Notes under the pieces: generated by a model
The model's database searches: none
The model's input: only the letters and a program-made list of their open reading frames with translations
What the model was told of the DNA's origin: nothing
Assembly: GCF_025370935.1 (NCBI RefSeq)
Contig: NC_133472.1
Span: 1,474,749-1,538,748 of the forward strand
Origin: Choristoneura fumiferana
Lineage: Eukaryota > Arthropoda > Insecta > Lepidoptera > Tortricidae
Length of the DNA stretch: 64,000 nt
Reading direction: 5' to 3'
Position numbers and translations under genes: made by a program
Shown: positions 42,147-51,858 of the stretch, in pieces
Numbering within the stretch: the stretch's first letter is position 1
How the letters are laid out: every line of letters begins with the position of its first letter

Positions 42147-43365
42147 TTGGGAATATCGGGTTACACAATAGCGTACTTATTCTAGAGATCAAGCTGTGCA
42201 TACCAAATTCCAACCCCTTAGCGGCTTAGCCTGGAATAGCGACCAACACAAACTTTCGCATTTTTAATATTAGGATTGCTTTATTTAGTTTAGGCGATGT
42301 GGATTAGGGTCGCGCGGGTCAGTTCCAAACTAGTTCGTTGTGCATCTGTCATGCGACGCGAACCGGTTGTACCGTTCTGTCAAGGTGACTCGTTTGTTGG
42401 ACTCTGGCTCTGGGAAGGCATTATGTTTGTATACGTCGACGACATCTTTGGTAAAATATGCGATTGATTCAGTGCTTGCTTCGCTGTGATCCTTAACTGT
42501 GAAAAACCGGTCAACCGTAGTACCCGAACTTGCCTTAACTTTGCCTTAGAAATCATTTTTTTACAAAAACTTAAAGTGCTCAACCGATTAAGTTGAAAAT
42601 AATTTTTCTACAAAGTTTTTATTGAGCCTAAATTCCGTGTTTTTTTTCATGTTTTTTAGAAGTGCGGTTCAAAAGTTAGTGGGGGGGGGGGACACATTTT
42701 TTTTAAAACTTTTGGAGTGAATATCTACAAATTATTCACTATAAAAAAATATAATTCTGATTTTTAGTAGCTGAAACGAATTAAATATGTACATTATTAT
42801 TTTTTAAACCTAGGTTAAATATTGTTTATTAATAAATTAAATTAAGTTTTACGGTCAATGTGACAGAGGGTAATTTTGTTTGCATATTTATTGTTTATCG
42901 CTATCCCGCGCGGGAACTATGAAATTTTCCGGGATAAAGACTATCCTATGTCCTTCCCCGGGACTCGAAATTATCTGTGTACCGAATTTCATCGAATTCT
43001 AAATGATGAGATAACAAACAAAACAAAGTTTCGCATTTACAATGTTAGTGGGATTCTATAATTGAATGTAATGCTATATCCTTAACCCATTGTAATGATT
43101 TAAATCTAAATTTACTCCGGGGCAACTCGGTTATGCTTTTAGGTCATCGACATCTATGTACCTTACGGCACTAGACTGGCTGTTTGGAACAAACGTGCGG
43201 CGCATCAATCATCAATATTACTTTGACACAACCCCTGTCACGGACGTCAACAGACTATAGTGAACTGTTCACAAAACCGCGCTGTGAACTGTTTTTGTGC
43301 GCCGTTTTGATGTAAGAAACATGCAGTCTGGTACATAGATGTCCATGTTTTAGCTACTCTTAGCT
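42147..43365. other. Helitron-like fragment at 42885-43060; otherwise nothing
   Basis: TATTGTTTATCGCTATCCCGCGCGGGAACTATG...GATAAAGACTATCCTATGTCCTTCCCCGGGACTCG...TTTCGCATTTACAATGTTAGTGGGA is a minus-strand Helitron-like copy, similar to 60964-61167. It explains the frame at 42876-43061. A poly(G) run sits at 42681-42690. Confidence 0.6.
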
Positions 43366-43368
43366 TAT

Positions 43369-43769
43369 GGCACTTGTCTCACCGCCAGCGAGGAAACGAT
43401 TGGCTATCGACTATTTTCTCGCTCAAGAAACGAACAAAAGATATAAGATCCTGTGTAAGTAAAAGAGACACATATATTAATAGTTGATCGCTGGGTGTTC
43501 ACACTGTCGGCGAGAACTCGCTCTTACATCTTTTGTCGCAGCGACAAGAGCTATAAAACTCGCTGAGCTATAGATACTCGCTCAGCGATGTCAGCTTGGC
43601 GGCCGCCCCGCACGAGCGAGTCGAGTGGAGCGAGTAATCGCCCGTCGCACGCGAACACTCGCTTACAGCCGAGCGACAAAACTACACTCGCTTCTCGCTG
43701 CTCGCCCACTCGTTTCTTGTTACTCGCTCTACTCGCTTCTCGCTCATCGTCGGCGGTGGGACAAGTGCC
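43369..43769. mobile_element. 401-bp MITE, GGCACTTGTC TIRs, TAT target duplication
   Basis: GGCACTTGTCTCACCGCC and GGCGGTGGGACAAGTGCC form the ends; TAT lies on both sides (43366-43368, 43770-43772). The interior is full of ACTCGCT / AGCGAGT motifs on both strands. The second copy at 53845-54252 is flanked by TTA. Three-base AT-rich duplications fit PIF/Harbinger, inferred only. Confidence 0.88.
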
Positions 43770-44037
43770 TATATGACGGTAATGTTCTAGTATTCAATGA
43801 ATTCTGCGGTAATTTATGACGAGTTAAACTGTGAACATGAGGAAATCAGTGTGACCCCATTAGTGACAGGATAATCACCGTATTGATTTACCTATTACGT
43901 CAGTGCAGGCGCGTTCGGGGAAATGCGACGGCAATATTTATCAAATTTGAGATACCCTCTTGAACAGTTGCAGTGGGTAATGTTTTGTCATCGTCTTTTG
44001 TCGGATAAGTTCTTATTTATAAAATAAAAAAAAATAA

Positions 44038-44515
44038 AAAAATATCATGGGACACTTGACACCAATTGACCTAGTCCCACACTAAGCAAAGCTTGTACCT
44101 ACTATGGATACTAGGCAACGGATAAACATACTTATATAGATAAATACATATATACAGAATCTTTATTCAGTTTAGCCTAAATTATTTTCAATTACAGTAG
44201 AAAATTATAACCTAGTCAAATAACTCGCCCCTCGCCATTCCCGCCACAAAGGTGCCCTTAACGCTCACGGCATTTCCACGTTGGATAGCTATGGACAGCC
44301 TGTGCACCAGAAATGACTCGGAGCGAGGGTCCTCCCCTCTTTGCCTCAGTCGACGGCCCAAATCACCCACAAAACGCATACACATACATATTAAACATCC
44401 AAGACCCGAGAACAAACATTCGTGTTATTCACACAAATATCTGCCCCGGCCGGGAATCGAACCCGGGACCTCAAGCTTCGTAGTCAGGTACTCCAACCAC
44501 TTGGCAATCCAGTCC
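44038..44515 (-). mobile_element. SINE family 1 split by a LINE fragment
   Basis: 3' part at 44038-44150 (TATCATGGGACACTTGACACC...) and 5' part at 44388-44515 (CATATTAAACATCCAAGACCCG...GGGAATCGAACCCGGGACC...) make one full SINE. The intervening 237 bp is the LINE 3' end described next. Confidence 0.88.
44151..44388 (-). pseudogene. 5'-truncated non-LTR retrotransposon: last ~60 codons of ORF2 and 3' UTR
   Basis: Minus frame from about 44388 to 44212: GDLGRRLRQRGEDPRSESFL, then HRLSIAIQRGNAVSVKGTF and a stop. The L-RR------DP---SFL--R-SIAIQRGNA pattern is the conserved C-terminus of one class of insect non-LTR ORF2 proteins, found again at 47850-47972. 3' UTR ends AATAAAGATTCTG. Confidence 0.8.
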
Positions 44516-44813
44516 TCAGAACAGTGCTATACCTCAACGCTGATTGCTCTCCAATTTCCTACGAATCTGAAACTCCAATTCAACCCCGCAGCTCGCGGAG
44601 ACCAAAGGCCGTTTAATCACTAGTGAGCGATAGCGGATTCCACGAATTTGGTAGATAAAAACGCACCAAATAATATCAACGGTAACGAAGCCGAACCGTT
44701 CCGTCAGCAGCGGTCATCGGTCAGCCCAATTTGTATCAATTGTAAATAATTAAAACGGGCCCGGCGACACGGCAGCCTCGCTTGTACACGATGTACTCGC
44801 AGATTTAAGCGAA

Positions 44814-45521
44814 GGGGGCCTACCACGCTCTCTTAATACGATTCAGTTTAGGCTATAAACTGAATTGCATCGCTATTTCGTACCACGACGTTACTTTTGC
44901 GATTCAGTTCAAGCACGGTTCAGCGACAGCGATACAGACATTTTCATTCACTCACTTCAAGCGGTTTTCGTACCATGACGCTTAATTTGAGTGGGAATTG
45001 AATCGCTTCAGTGTCAAATTTAGCGATTCAGTATAAGTTACTCATTCTGTTAATTCTTTTGGATCGCTTTTTTCAACTAATGAATTTAAAGAACTTTTAA
45101 ACTTATATTCAAGTTTTATAACTTTTCATAGGTACTCACGACATTGTGCTTCTTAACTCCTCATTCACAAAACTAATTTTTCAGTAAGAAAAGAGACTTG
45201 TGGATTAGTGACAGCGTAAACATTTTATTTGTAATCAACACAACGGTTGCTAAGAACATGGAATGACATAGATTTATGGTTTTCCAAAATAAAGAGGTTT
45301 TAGTATACAATATTTGGTTTGCATATAGCGGCATCCCTTTCGCGACTTAGCGTTTCAGTTTCAGACCAGAGACAATATCGGTCTTTCATTCACTTGTAAA
45401 CCATTGAGACTCAGCTCTAAGAAATAAACGTCGTGGTACTAATTTCGACGATTCAGTTTAGATGCCTAAATTGAACTGCTCTGCGTTTGGATCGTTTATG
45501 AAAAGATCATGGTAGGCCCCC
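44814..45521. mobile_element. GGGGGCCTACCA element, copy 3 (inverted)
   Basis: Both termini intact: GGGGGCCTACCACGCTC at 44814 and GATCATGGTAGGCCCCC at 45521. Colinear in reverse with 23857-24566. Confidence 0.88.
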
Positions 45522-47123
45522 AGGTCGTACGGGATGAATGCGAGCAAGGACTGCTAGAAACATGAGATGCTTTGAATACTTTTTCCTCTCTAGGGTTCTC
45601 CCCACTGTCAAAGCGAAATCAGAAACGTCGCGGTCAAACATAACTATCGACGCTTTTTTAGGGTTGTGTAAGAAAAAAACAGATCCCGTATAGGATCACT
45701 GTCTTTCTGGTTGCGTCTGCCGGCCCCGGCTACAGACAATTAGTTCAGAGACCACTAATCGACTAACTAACTACCACTAACTGGTGTAATTTATCCCCAA
45801 AATTTTTGAAATAAATACAAACTTGCTGTGTTACATACATATCAAATAAAAGGGCTTGTTATGAAAATCTTAATCATATCTTCATTTTTTCTTAATTTTT
45901 AAAATAAATAATTTTCAATTTATTTGCCACTCTCCATCCCTTTATAATGACTCTGCCAAAATTTTGAAAAAAAAAATAGTTACAATATAAAGTTCTATTA
46001 CTATAAATTACAGTACCGCAGTAGCTACTGCAGCTACTATTTTTTTTCACAACTCTCCTTCAAAAAAGTAACTTCTCCCTGACGAGAGGGAGCAAAGTGC
46101 AACTTTTCTGTTCAAAGCTTTTCTAAGTATTTTATTGCAAATGCCATTTTTTCAAGTTAATTGTAAAGCCACGCCATTTTCTATGCTAGTTGTTCTTTAA
46201 TAATATTTAGAATTTGTTTTTTTCACGTTTCTTAATGCTCGGTGTGAAAAGTTGTATGAGCCACTCGGGAGCAAAATTATTTTCATCTTGGGCGTTAACA
46301 CTTGAATCCCTCATTACGCTCAGGATTCTACTTTGGAATCCTTCGCTACATTCTGGATTCAATGTACGCCCTCGCCGTAAATACACCATTTTGCTCCCTT
46401 GTGACACAAATAACTATTCCATTTCACTTGCTCGTAAACAGTGTCGTAACGTGCTACCTTGGTTGCAATTGTTGCAAACCCCCAAATAAAACCCAAGACC
46501 TTGTTCTTCTCATGAAACCCAAGGTCGGTAAATAAGTCATTCCGCGTACCTACTAGTACTGCTACTGCTGCACGACCTGCGCAAAGAGCGCCAAGAGCGC
46601 AGCCAGCGGTATCGGCATTTTTTTTTAATATTATTGTTTCTGTTACAATACAAATATACAATTTCACTCACAAATGTGATGAAAAACATTGTACGTCGCA
46701 CGGGCGGTACTAGAATTACAAACATCGACTAATTAAAGCCCTTCATCGACTTCGGGCTTCTAATAGACTCTCGTTCGTAATTCCTTATTTACAGCCCTTA
46801 AGACACAATAGTACATTAGCATGGATTCAGGTGATCCACATTTTAATGCCACAATCCGATTGCGTTAATGCCCATTACGCTGCGTCCGCGCAGGGGCATC
46901 GCAATGAGGCGAGCAATTTGTCGATACACGGCAAATCGCGCGGGCAGGCCGCGGGTCGTTGACCCTGGCCGTTCTCTGGTCTAGACCGGCGGACGGCCTT
47001 TTTTATACTTGATCTCATACCAAACCAAATGAAAAATTAAGACAGATTCTGCGAACACAGTGGAAGCGCATTTTTTTTTATTTGGTTAGGAGGATGAATT
47101 AGTTAAGTCTTTGGTTGCAGACG
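45522..47123. other. Repeat traces; no gene recognised
   Basis: 46250-46405 carries inverted GCCACTCGGGAGCAAAAT / ATTTTGCTCCCTTGTGAC around CCTCATTACGCTCAGGATTC, a lepidopteran repeat that explains the overlapping frames at 46207-46667. 45655-45720 holds a GATCCCGTATAGGATCACTG motif of the GACAGAC-type family. Otherwise AT-rich. Confidence 0.45.
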
Positions 47124-47236
47124 AAGTGCAAAATTCTAACTTCTTATCTTGCCGCTGATGCTTATATTATTTAATACGAGAGTGAGAGGGACGGTACGAT
47201 ACGAACTTCGATTTTCGAATTTCGTAGTAGCCCCCT
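47124..47236. repeat. AGGGCTACTACG-type MITE, diverged subfamily
   Basis: GTGCAAAATTCTAACTTCTTATC...GATGCTTATATTATTTAATACGAGAGTGAGAGGGACGG...GATTTTCGAATTTCGTAGTAGCCCC. Confidence 0.7.
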
Positions 47237-47270
47237 AGCAACTCGCACGTACACTGTACAGCCGAGTTCA

Positions 47271-47374
47271 TACACTTGTAAGCCAAAATTTTGATCAAAA
47301 ATATCTAAAATAGACTGTATTGTTAACGTGCGCGCGTTCAGATATTTTTGATCAAATTTTACACCAATTGTGTA
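47271..47374. mobile_element. Palindromic MITE, CACTTGTAAGC...GATCAAAAATATCT family
   Basis: TACACTTGTAAGCCAAAATTTTGATCAAAAATATCT pairs with AGATATTTTTGATCAAATTTTACACCAATTGTGTA. Second copy of the 25920-26023 family. Confidence 0.75.
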
Positions 47375-47720
47375 AAAATTGACGCAAAAACTGTACGCCG
47401 TTTTGCCGTCTTAACGCACATTGCGCAAGTATGATTGAGCGTATAGTTTGGAATGACATGATAGTTTTAATCCCGGAAAAGTGGACAGTTCCCGCGGGAT
47501 AGAGATAGACGAATTATACGCGGACAGAAAGAACTAATCGTTAAGGCCTTAACCACCTCCGTCTAGATTTTGTACTCACTCGAGAAGCTAAAGCCAGCGT
47601 ATCTTATCACAGGCATTAACAAAATCAATTTACTTTGGGATAAAACGGACATATACAACCGGACGTCACAAGGACGTTCCAATATCAAAATGATCCGACA
47701 TAGGACATAGTATTTACTCT

Positions 47721-48860
47721 TTGTTATCAACGGTGATCGTACTTTTTCCAGCATTCTTGGTGCAACGACGTGAAATGACACACGACAGCGACCTAGGGTT
47801 GTCGACGTGTATAATATGATTGACGTTTAAAATTATGTAATATTATATGGGCTCCGACCCTAGCTCTGGCTCGTACTTGGTGCAACAGGTCTCCATTGCC
47901 ATTCAGCGGGGTAACGCTGCTGGTATTATGGGGACGTTTGAGCCGGGTACGATGCACGAGGGAGGGTTTTAAGTTAGTTTTTATGACGAAGCATGTTGCG
48001 GATGACTTTAGTGTAATGTAGTATAGCTTAGTTTATAGTTTAGATGATTAAGTCTTAGTTTGTAGGTATAGGTTTAAGTTGTTTTTTTTTTTGTATAATG
48101 TTTTGTGAATTACATATTTTAGACATTGTTAATTACAACAGTAGGTACATATATGTGATTTATTTCTTTTCAATATTCAACAAACTATTAAAGACAAATA
48201 TTATATGTTGTCATTGAAAATGAAACACTTTTTTTAACTTAATCAGTTATTATAATTGTGTATAACATTTATTACTGTAACACAAAATTCCTCAAATTTT
48301 TCGGAGGGTATGCTGACGATTAGTTTGCTCGTAGTAAATTAACCCTTCATTTCATTATGCATATTGGGTTTACATGTTCTGATAATATTTTCTCTATTTC
48401 CGATTTGTTTAATACGCTATTTTATTTTTATTTTTGATTTTATTCACACTTCCACTGAACGTAGATATAGTTTAGATATAGTTAGTTTGGTATTGTAACT
48501 AAGGGACCCCATACATTCCTGTATTTTTATTATTGTTATTTTTTGTATTTTTTTTCTTTAATTGTATAATATACTTTTTAAGTATTTTATTTGTAATTAT
48601 ATTATTATGAAAAAATGCCTTTCTGCCAAGTTTCTTGCGGCGCATTCTTCTTGGCAATGATGGTCTTTCCGAAAGCGCTGGTAGTTTTAAAAAATGACGT
48701 GTAAAAGTGCCCATTGCGGCCTATTTACTCAATAAATCATTTGAATTTGAATTGAATTTGAATTTGATTCATGGTTCAAACAATTTAATATTGAGCACTA
48801 CTGACAACCCTAGCACTGCACCAAAAATGCTGGAAAAAGTACGATCACTGGTTATCAAAC
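47721..48860. mobile_element. Inverted-repeat element enclosing a LINE fragment
   Basis: 47721-47766 (TTGTTATCAACGGTGATCGTACTTTTTCCAGCATTCTTGG) is inverted at 48817-48860, and an inner pair CTAGGGTTGTC (47793-47803) / GACAACCCTAG (48803-48813) is also inverted. Between them lies the LINE 3' end of 47838-48770. Confidence 0.75.
47838..48770 (+). pseudogene. Non-LTR retrotransposon: ORF2 C-terminus (47850-47972) and ~800-bp 3' UTR
   Basis: Frame GSDPSSGSYLVQQVSIAIQR then GNAAGIMGTFEPG...EGGF and stop at 47970-47972, homologous to the frame at 44212-44388. The 3' UTR ends with TTCTTGCGGCGCATTCTTCTTGGCAATG...GTGCCCATTGCGGCC...CAATAAATCATTTGAATTTGAATTGAATTTG, a (TTTGAA)n-type tail characteristic of a common lepidopteran LINE. 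Strong 5' truncation; not functional. Confidence 0.85.
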
Positions 48861-48935
48861 CGAATGAAAAGAGAAAATAAATAATTATTTTTGTTCTATG
48901 TAATCGCACTACATCCATTCGAAACTGAATCATGT

Positions 48936-49066
48936 ACGGTCAAGGACTTCAATACATGAGCCACCATAGAACCTTTTCACAGTAAACGTCATAGTGACAT
49001 CGCATTAATGAAAATCGTAATGACTTTTCCTTTGAATGGCTCATGAATTTAAGTCCTCGACCGCAC
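48936..49066. repeat. Foldback, CGGTCAAGGACTTCAATACATGAGCCA arms
   Basis: GGTCAAGGACTTCAATACATGAGCCA at 48938 pairs with TGGCTCATGAATTTAAGTCCTCGACC ending about 49064 (four mismatches). The centre holds AAACGTCATAGTGACATCGC. Confidence 0.7.
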
Positions 49067-49144
49067 CAGGGTAACCTTTGTGCTAATGTCATGTTGACAT
49101 TCCTTACTTTCGTCAAGGAAATCATAGTGAAATTGACCACTCAA

Positions 49145-49320
49145 AATTTGGGAACTTCGCACACACCATTGAACTGCTTCGCCGATTTGTGCAGGTTTCC
49201 TCGCCATGTTTTCCTTCGCCGTAAAGCTCGTCGTAAATTTCAAACGTAATTTCAATAACGTCTGAAAAACTCTGTGATGCGAGCCCGGGTTCGAACCCAC
49301 GACTCTCTGCTTGAGGGAAC
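49145..49320 (-). mobile_element. SINE family 2, lacking the 3' tail
   Basis: TGGGAACTTCGCACACACCATTGAACTGCTTCGCCG...GTTTCCTCGCCATG...AAAGCTCGTCGTAAATTTCAAACG...GGGTTCGAACCCACGACTCTC. Immediately followed by a second copy in the same orientation. Frames at 49043-49300 derive from it. Confidence 0.75.
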
Positions 49321-49327
49321 CACGTTC

Positions 49328-49602
49328 CTAATCATCATCATCATCCCAGCCTTTATACGTCCCACTGCTGGGCACAGGCCTCCTCTCAGAACAAGAGGGC
49401 TTGGGCCATAGTTCCCACGCGGGCCCAGTGCGGATTGGGAACTTCGCGCACCATTGAATCGCTTCGCAGGTTTGTCCAGGTTTCCTCACGATGTTTTCCA
49501 TCACCGCAAAGCTCGTGGTAAATTTCAGAGGTGCGAGCCGGGGTTTGAACCCACGACCCTCTGCTTGAGAGGCGATAGGTCAAACCACTAGGCCACCACG
49601 GC
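49328..49602 (-). mobile_element. SINE family 2, full length
   Basis: Minus strand: head AGCCGTGGTGGCCTAGTGG (A box), GGGTTCAAACCCCGGC (B box), TGAAATTTACCACGAGCTTTG, CATCGTGAGGAAACCTGG, CGAAGCGATTCAATGG, CTGAGAGGAGGCCTGTGCCC, ACGTATAAAGGCTGGGATG and (ATG)n. The best reference copy of the family in the window. Confidence 0.88.
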
Positions 49603-49647
49603 TATTTCCTTCGTTCCTAATCGCATTCCCATAATACCGAATTCAAA

Positions 49648-49750
49648 CACCGTGTTAGTATCAAATATCGTTTCTTGCCGTCCCGCTCATTATGTTATTT
49701 AAAGTGAGAGTGAGACTTCTGAGAGATTTTCGAATTTCGTAGTAGCCCCC
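49648..49750. repeat. AGGGCTACTACG-type MITE, degraded
   Basis: ATTCAAACACCGTGTTAG...GCCGTCCCGCTCATTATG...GAGATTTTCGAATTTCGTAGTAGCCCC. Only the right end is well conserved. Confidence 0.55.
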
Positions 49751-50586
49751 CTCAGGCTTGCCCCGCACCCCGCTAGTACCCGTAGCGGCCAAGTTACCCC
49801 ACCACAATGAAGATTGTTACGCTCTATGCTAACACTATACACACTATAACACTATCTTTCCAAAATTCCTCAGTGCCTTAAAAGAATTCTCCATACAAAC
49901 GTAGTCTCGGTCTCATTTGAAAACTAGGCAACAGATATAGATGAAATTTTGTAAGTATGGACTAGACGTAATTATCTATGCCTGTGGGCTTTCAGATTTT
50001 CATATAAATGTGTAATATCGGAATTGCAGGAGCTCAAAAGTCGACAAAAAAAAGATGTCAACTTTGCACGTGAATTACAGACTAATAAAGCATTTTTACA
50101 AAAATAGAAAAAACCGCAGGCATAGAAAATTATAATGAATATCTTGATTGTAAAATATCATTGATTTCTGTGCTATACTTTTCGTATAATAATTATGAGG
50201 ACAACGAAACCCAAAATTCAAGCGCCCAAATCTTGAAAATCCTACAGCTATCTCGATATAAATTCTAAATAAATAATGATTTCTGAAAGTATCGCGATTA
50301 ATACATGAAATAACTACCTACCGAATAATTCGTTTAAGTTTGTAGTCGTATATCTATTTTAATTGAAAATAATAATGCTTAAATACACAGACAGACACAT
50401 TTTAATTAGGTTTAAATTAATAGTTAAGATTAACGATTACATTGATTTGCACTATCTAAGCCATACCTAAGTCATCTAAGTCATTGGTAGCACTTATTAG
50501 GATTTTGCGATAGTTAGCCCTGCGTATCTTACGCACACATAGACGCGTGTACAGACGTCGTCGTGCCTATGTAGATGCAAGAACGC
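49751..50586. other. No recognised feature
   Basis: AT-rich DNA to the left of the convergent ORF pair. A palindromic TGCGTA-TCT-TACGCA lies at 50521-50535 and ACATAG/CTATGT arms at 50537/50570, suggesting folded structure at the edge of the cassette. Confidence 0.4.
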
Positions 50587-50622
50587 GTATTTTGTACGGC
50601 GTAGCCGCCGTGTACGAAATAC
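50587..50622. repeat. GC-rich hairpin upstream of the small ORF
   Basis: GTATTTTGTACGGCG pairs with CGCCGTGTACGAAATAC around TAGC, with a two-base bulge. It lies 34 bp before the ATG at 50656, next to TTTATATG and TATATATAAA. It could be a promoter element or the remnant of a viral-type terminal palindrome. Confidence 0.6.
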
Positions 50623-50655
50623 AATTTTATCTTTATATGTATCAATATATATAAA

Positions 50656-50844
50656 ATGGGTGAAATAAAATTGTGGGAAAAAGAAATTAGACCATCGGAA
50701 TATACAGTACAGATGTTTTATTACACATATGACCCAATAATAGAATTTCAGGCAAACAGCGAAGCAGAATTATGGAGCGCGTTACATAGAATATTAGACA
50801 ATATAAGTAATTCGGAAGCCACAACACTGTGTAGAAAAATATAA
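50656..50844 (+). CDS. Small ORF (62 aa), convergent partner, unknown function
   Basis: MGEIKLWEKEIRPSEYT... continues to a stop at 50842-50844. The peptide is acidic with aromatic clusters (MFYYTYDP) and a potential helix (ANSEAELWSALHRILDNI). No signal peptide or zinc motif is visible. TATATATAAA ends one base before the ATG, and TTTATAT lies at 50632. A poly(A) signal AATAAA follows at 50873-50878, 29 nt after the stop. Family not recognised. Its coding status rests on layout: intact frame, own TATA-like element, own poly(A) signal, and tail-to-tail pairing with the ORF at 50909-51460. A chance ORF cannot be excluded. Confidence 0.45.
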   Translation: MGEIKLWEKEIRPSEYTVQMFYYTYDPIIEFQANSEAELWSALHRILDNISNSEATTLCRKI

Positions 50845-50872
50845 ACAATATATAGGGAATATAGGGGTTGTA

Positions 50873-50909
50873 AATAAAGAAATACTAACCAAAATTTAGT
50901 ATTTTTATT
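50873..50909. terminator. Shared bidirectional 3'-end region with perfect hairpin
   Basis: AATAAA for the plus ORF (50873-50878) and, on the minus strand, AATAAA overlapping the stop of the other ORF (TTTATT at 50904-50909) bracket a perfect 9-bp stem AAATACTAA (50880-50888) / TTAGTATTT (50896-50904) with a 7-nt loop. The two transcripts would end within tens of bases of each other. Confidence 0.7.
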
Positions 50910-51460
50910 TATGTAGCACTACACAAAACGAACAATGGTTTGGAGCACATGGCACAATAAAAACTGTCGCGATATGAATTGTAAATATCATGTGGAAACA
51001 CGTATTCAATAATAAGAAATGAACTATAATTAATACAGAAACCGCGCACGCAATCTTTGCACATTACAATCGCCGGGTGAGTGTAAGCAGGATAGTAACC
51101 TTTGATAAACATTTGCACGGCGCCACTGTAGTCCCGGAACTGATCGTAATGGTCACGGAGCAGAGAGCGCTCTTCCAGGGAGAGAAAGGACGGAGGCCCG
51201 CTGCTAGAGTTGACGGAAACGCGACGTACATCGTTGGTCTGGAGCGGAACAGGCTTGACAGAAGCCGATGCGGCAGGCACTTGAACATCGATGAGTCCGG
51301 GCGGACGATCAGGAACACTGGGCATGAGGTCAGGGTCAGGCTCGTAGCGAATAGAGGGAACGTGCCCGCGTTCCTCTGGAGTAGGCGGTATTACAGACGG
51401 AGACTGGGGCGCAGTTTCCATGATGGTGACCGAATCGACAGCGCACTTAGTGTTTTCCAT
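50909..51460 (-). CDS. 183-aa ORF with C-terminal C-x2-C / C-x2-C module, unknown, virus-like context
   Basis: ATG at 51460-51458 (MENTKCAVDSV...), stop TAA at 50911-50909. Residues about 15-100 are proline- and serine-rich (PQSPSVIPPTPEERG, RPPGLIDVQVP), likely disordered. Residues 105-130 form an acidic/basic helix (LSLEERSLLRDHYDQF). The C-terminus has CKDC, 31 residues rich in aromatic and aliphatic residues, then CAMC, a probable zinc-binding module. An upstream in-frame ATG at 51625 would add 55 AT-rich codons; I prefer 51460 because composition changes there and a promoter-like region lies between. GC content is higher than its surroundings. Family not established; a densovirus-type small non-structural protein is one possibility, held loosely. 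An old virus-derived or domesticated gene fits equally. Confidence 0.55.
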   Translation of the reverse strand: MENTKCAVDSVTIMETAPQSPSVIPPTPEERGHVPSIRYEPDPDLMPSVPDRPPGLIDVQVPAASASVKPVPLQTNDVRRVSVNSSSGPPSFLSLEERSLLRDHYDQFRDYSGAVQMFIKGYYPAYTHPAIVMCKDCVRGFCINYSSFLIIEYVFPHDIYNSYRDSFYCAMCSKPLFVLCSAT

Positions 51461-51477
51461 TATTAAGACAACCGTAC

Positions 51478-51520
51478 CGAACGACAACTGGATAGTTAAT
51501 AAATATGTATAATGTTTTAT
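51478..51520 (-). promoter_or_regulatory. Putative core promoter of the 183-aa ORF
   Basis: Minus strand, 5' to 3': GATAAAAC, then TTATACATATTTATT, then CCAGTTGTCG about 31 nt after GATAAAA, then CGGTACGGTTGTC before the ATG. CCAGT is close to the arthropod initiator TCAGT, and CGGTTGT resembles a downstream promoter element. This compact arrangement is also usual in small insect viruses. Prediction only. Confidence 0.4.
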
Positions 51521-51756
51521 CTTATTATTCTTAATTGTCAATAAAAATAATAATGTAGACTGCACTGTTAACAAACTGATACTACTATTAACTAAGTACA
51601 TACCGAAATCATAGTGAAGGGACAAAAAAAAAGTTTAAACATTTTATGCGCATTTTTAATCATTAAAAATGAACTAACTTTGAGTGGTAGATCTACCTAT
51701 TTTCAATTTCATATTCCATTTGTATCCTGTTCTACCGTTTTGCCCAAAATGTATAT

Positions 51757-51858
51757 GACAACACTGCACACCACTGAATAGCTTCGCCGGCGTGTGCAGG
51801 TTTCCTCGCGATTTTTTCCTTCACCGTAAAGCTCGTCGTAAATTTCAAACGTAGACGT
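51757..51858 (-). mobile_element. SINE family 2 fragment
   Basis: CACTGCACACCACTGAATAGCTTCGCCGG...CAGGTTTCCTCGCG...CTTCACCGTAAAGCTCGTCGTAAATTTCAAACGTA, joined directly to the RTE fragment in opposite orientation. The 125-codon minus frame at 51709-52086 runs across this junction and is not a gene. Confidence 0.7.

Noticed and set aside
44252..44623. 123-codon plus-strand frame
   Set aside because: It crosses a LINE fragment, the head of SINE family 1 (PRPGIEPGTSSF is the B-box region translated) and flanking DNA.
51077..51466. 129-codon plus-strand frame
   Set aside because: Antisense shadow of the GC-richer 183-codon ORF at 50909-51460, which has the better motif and transcription signals.
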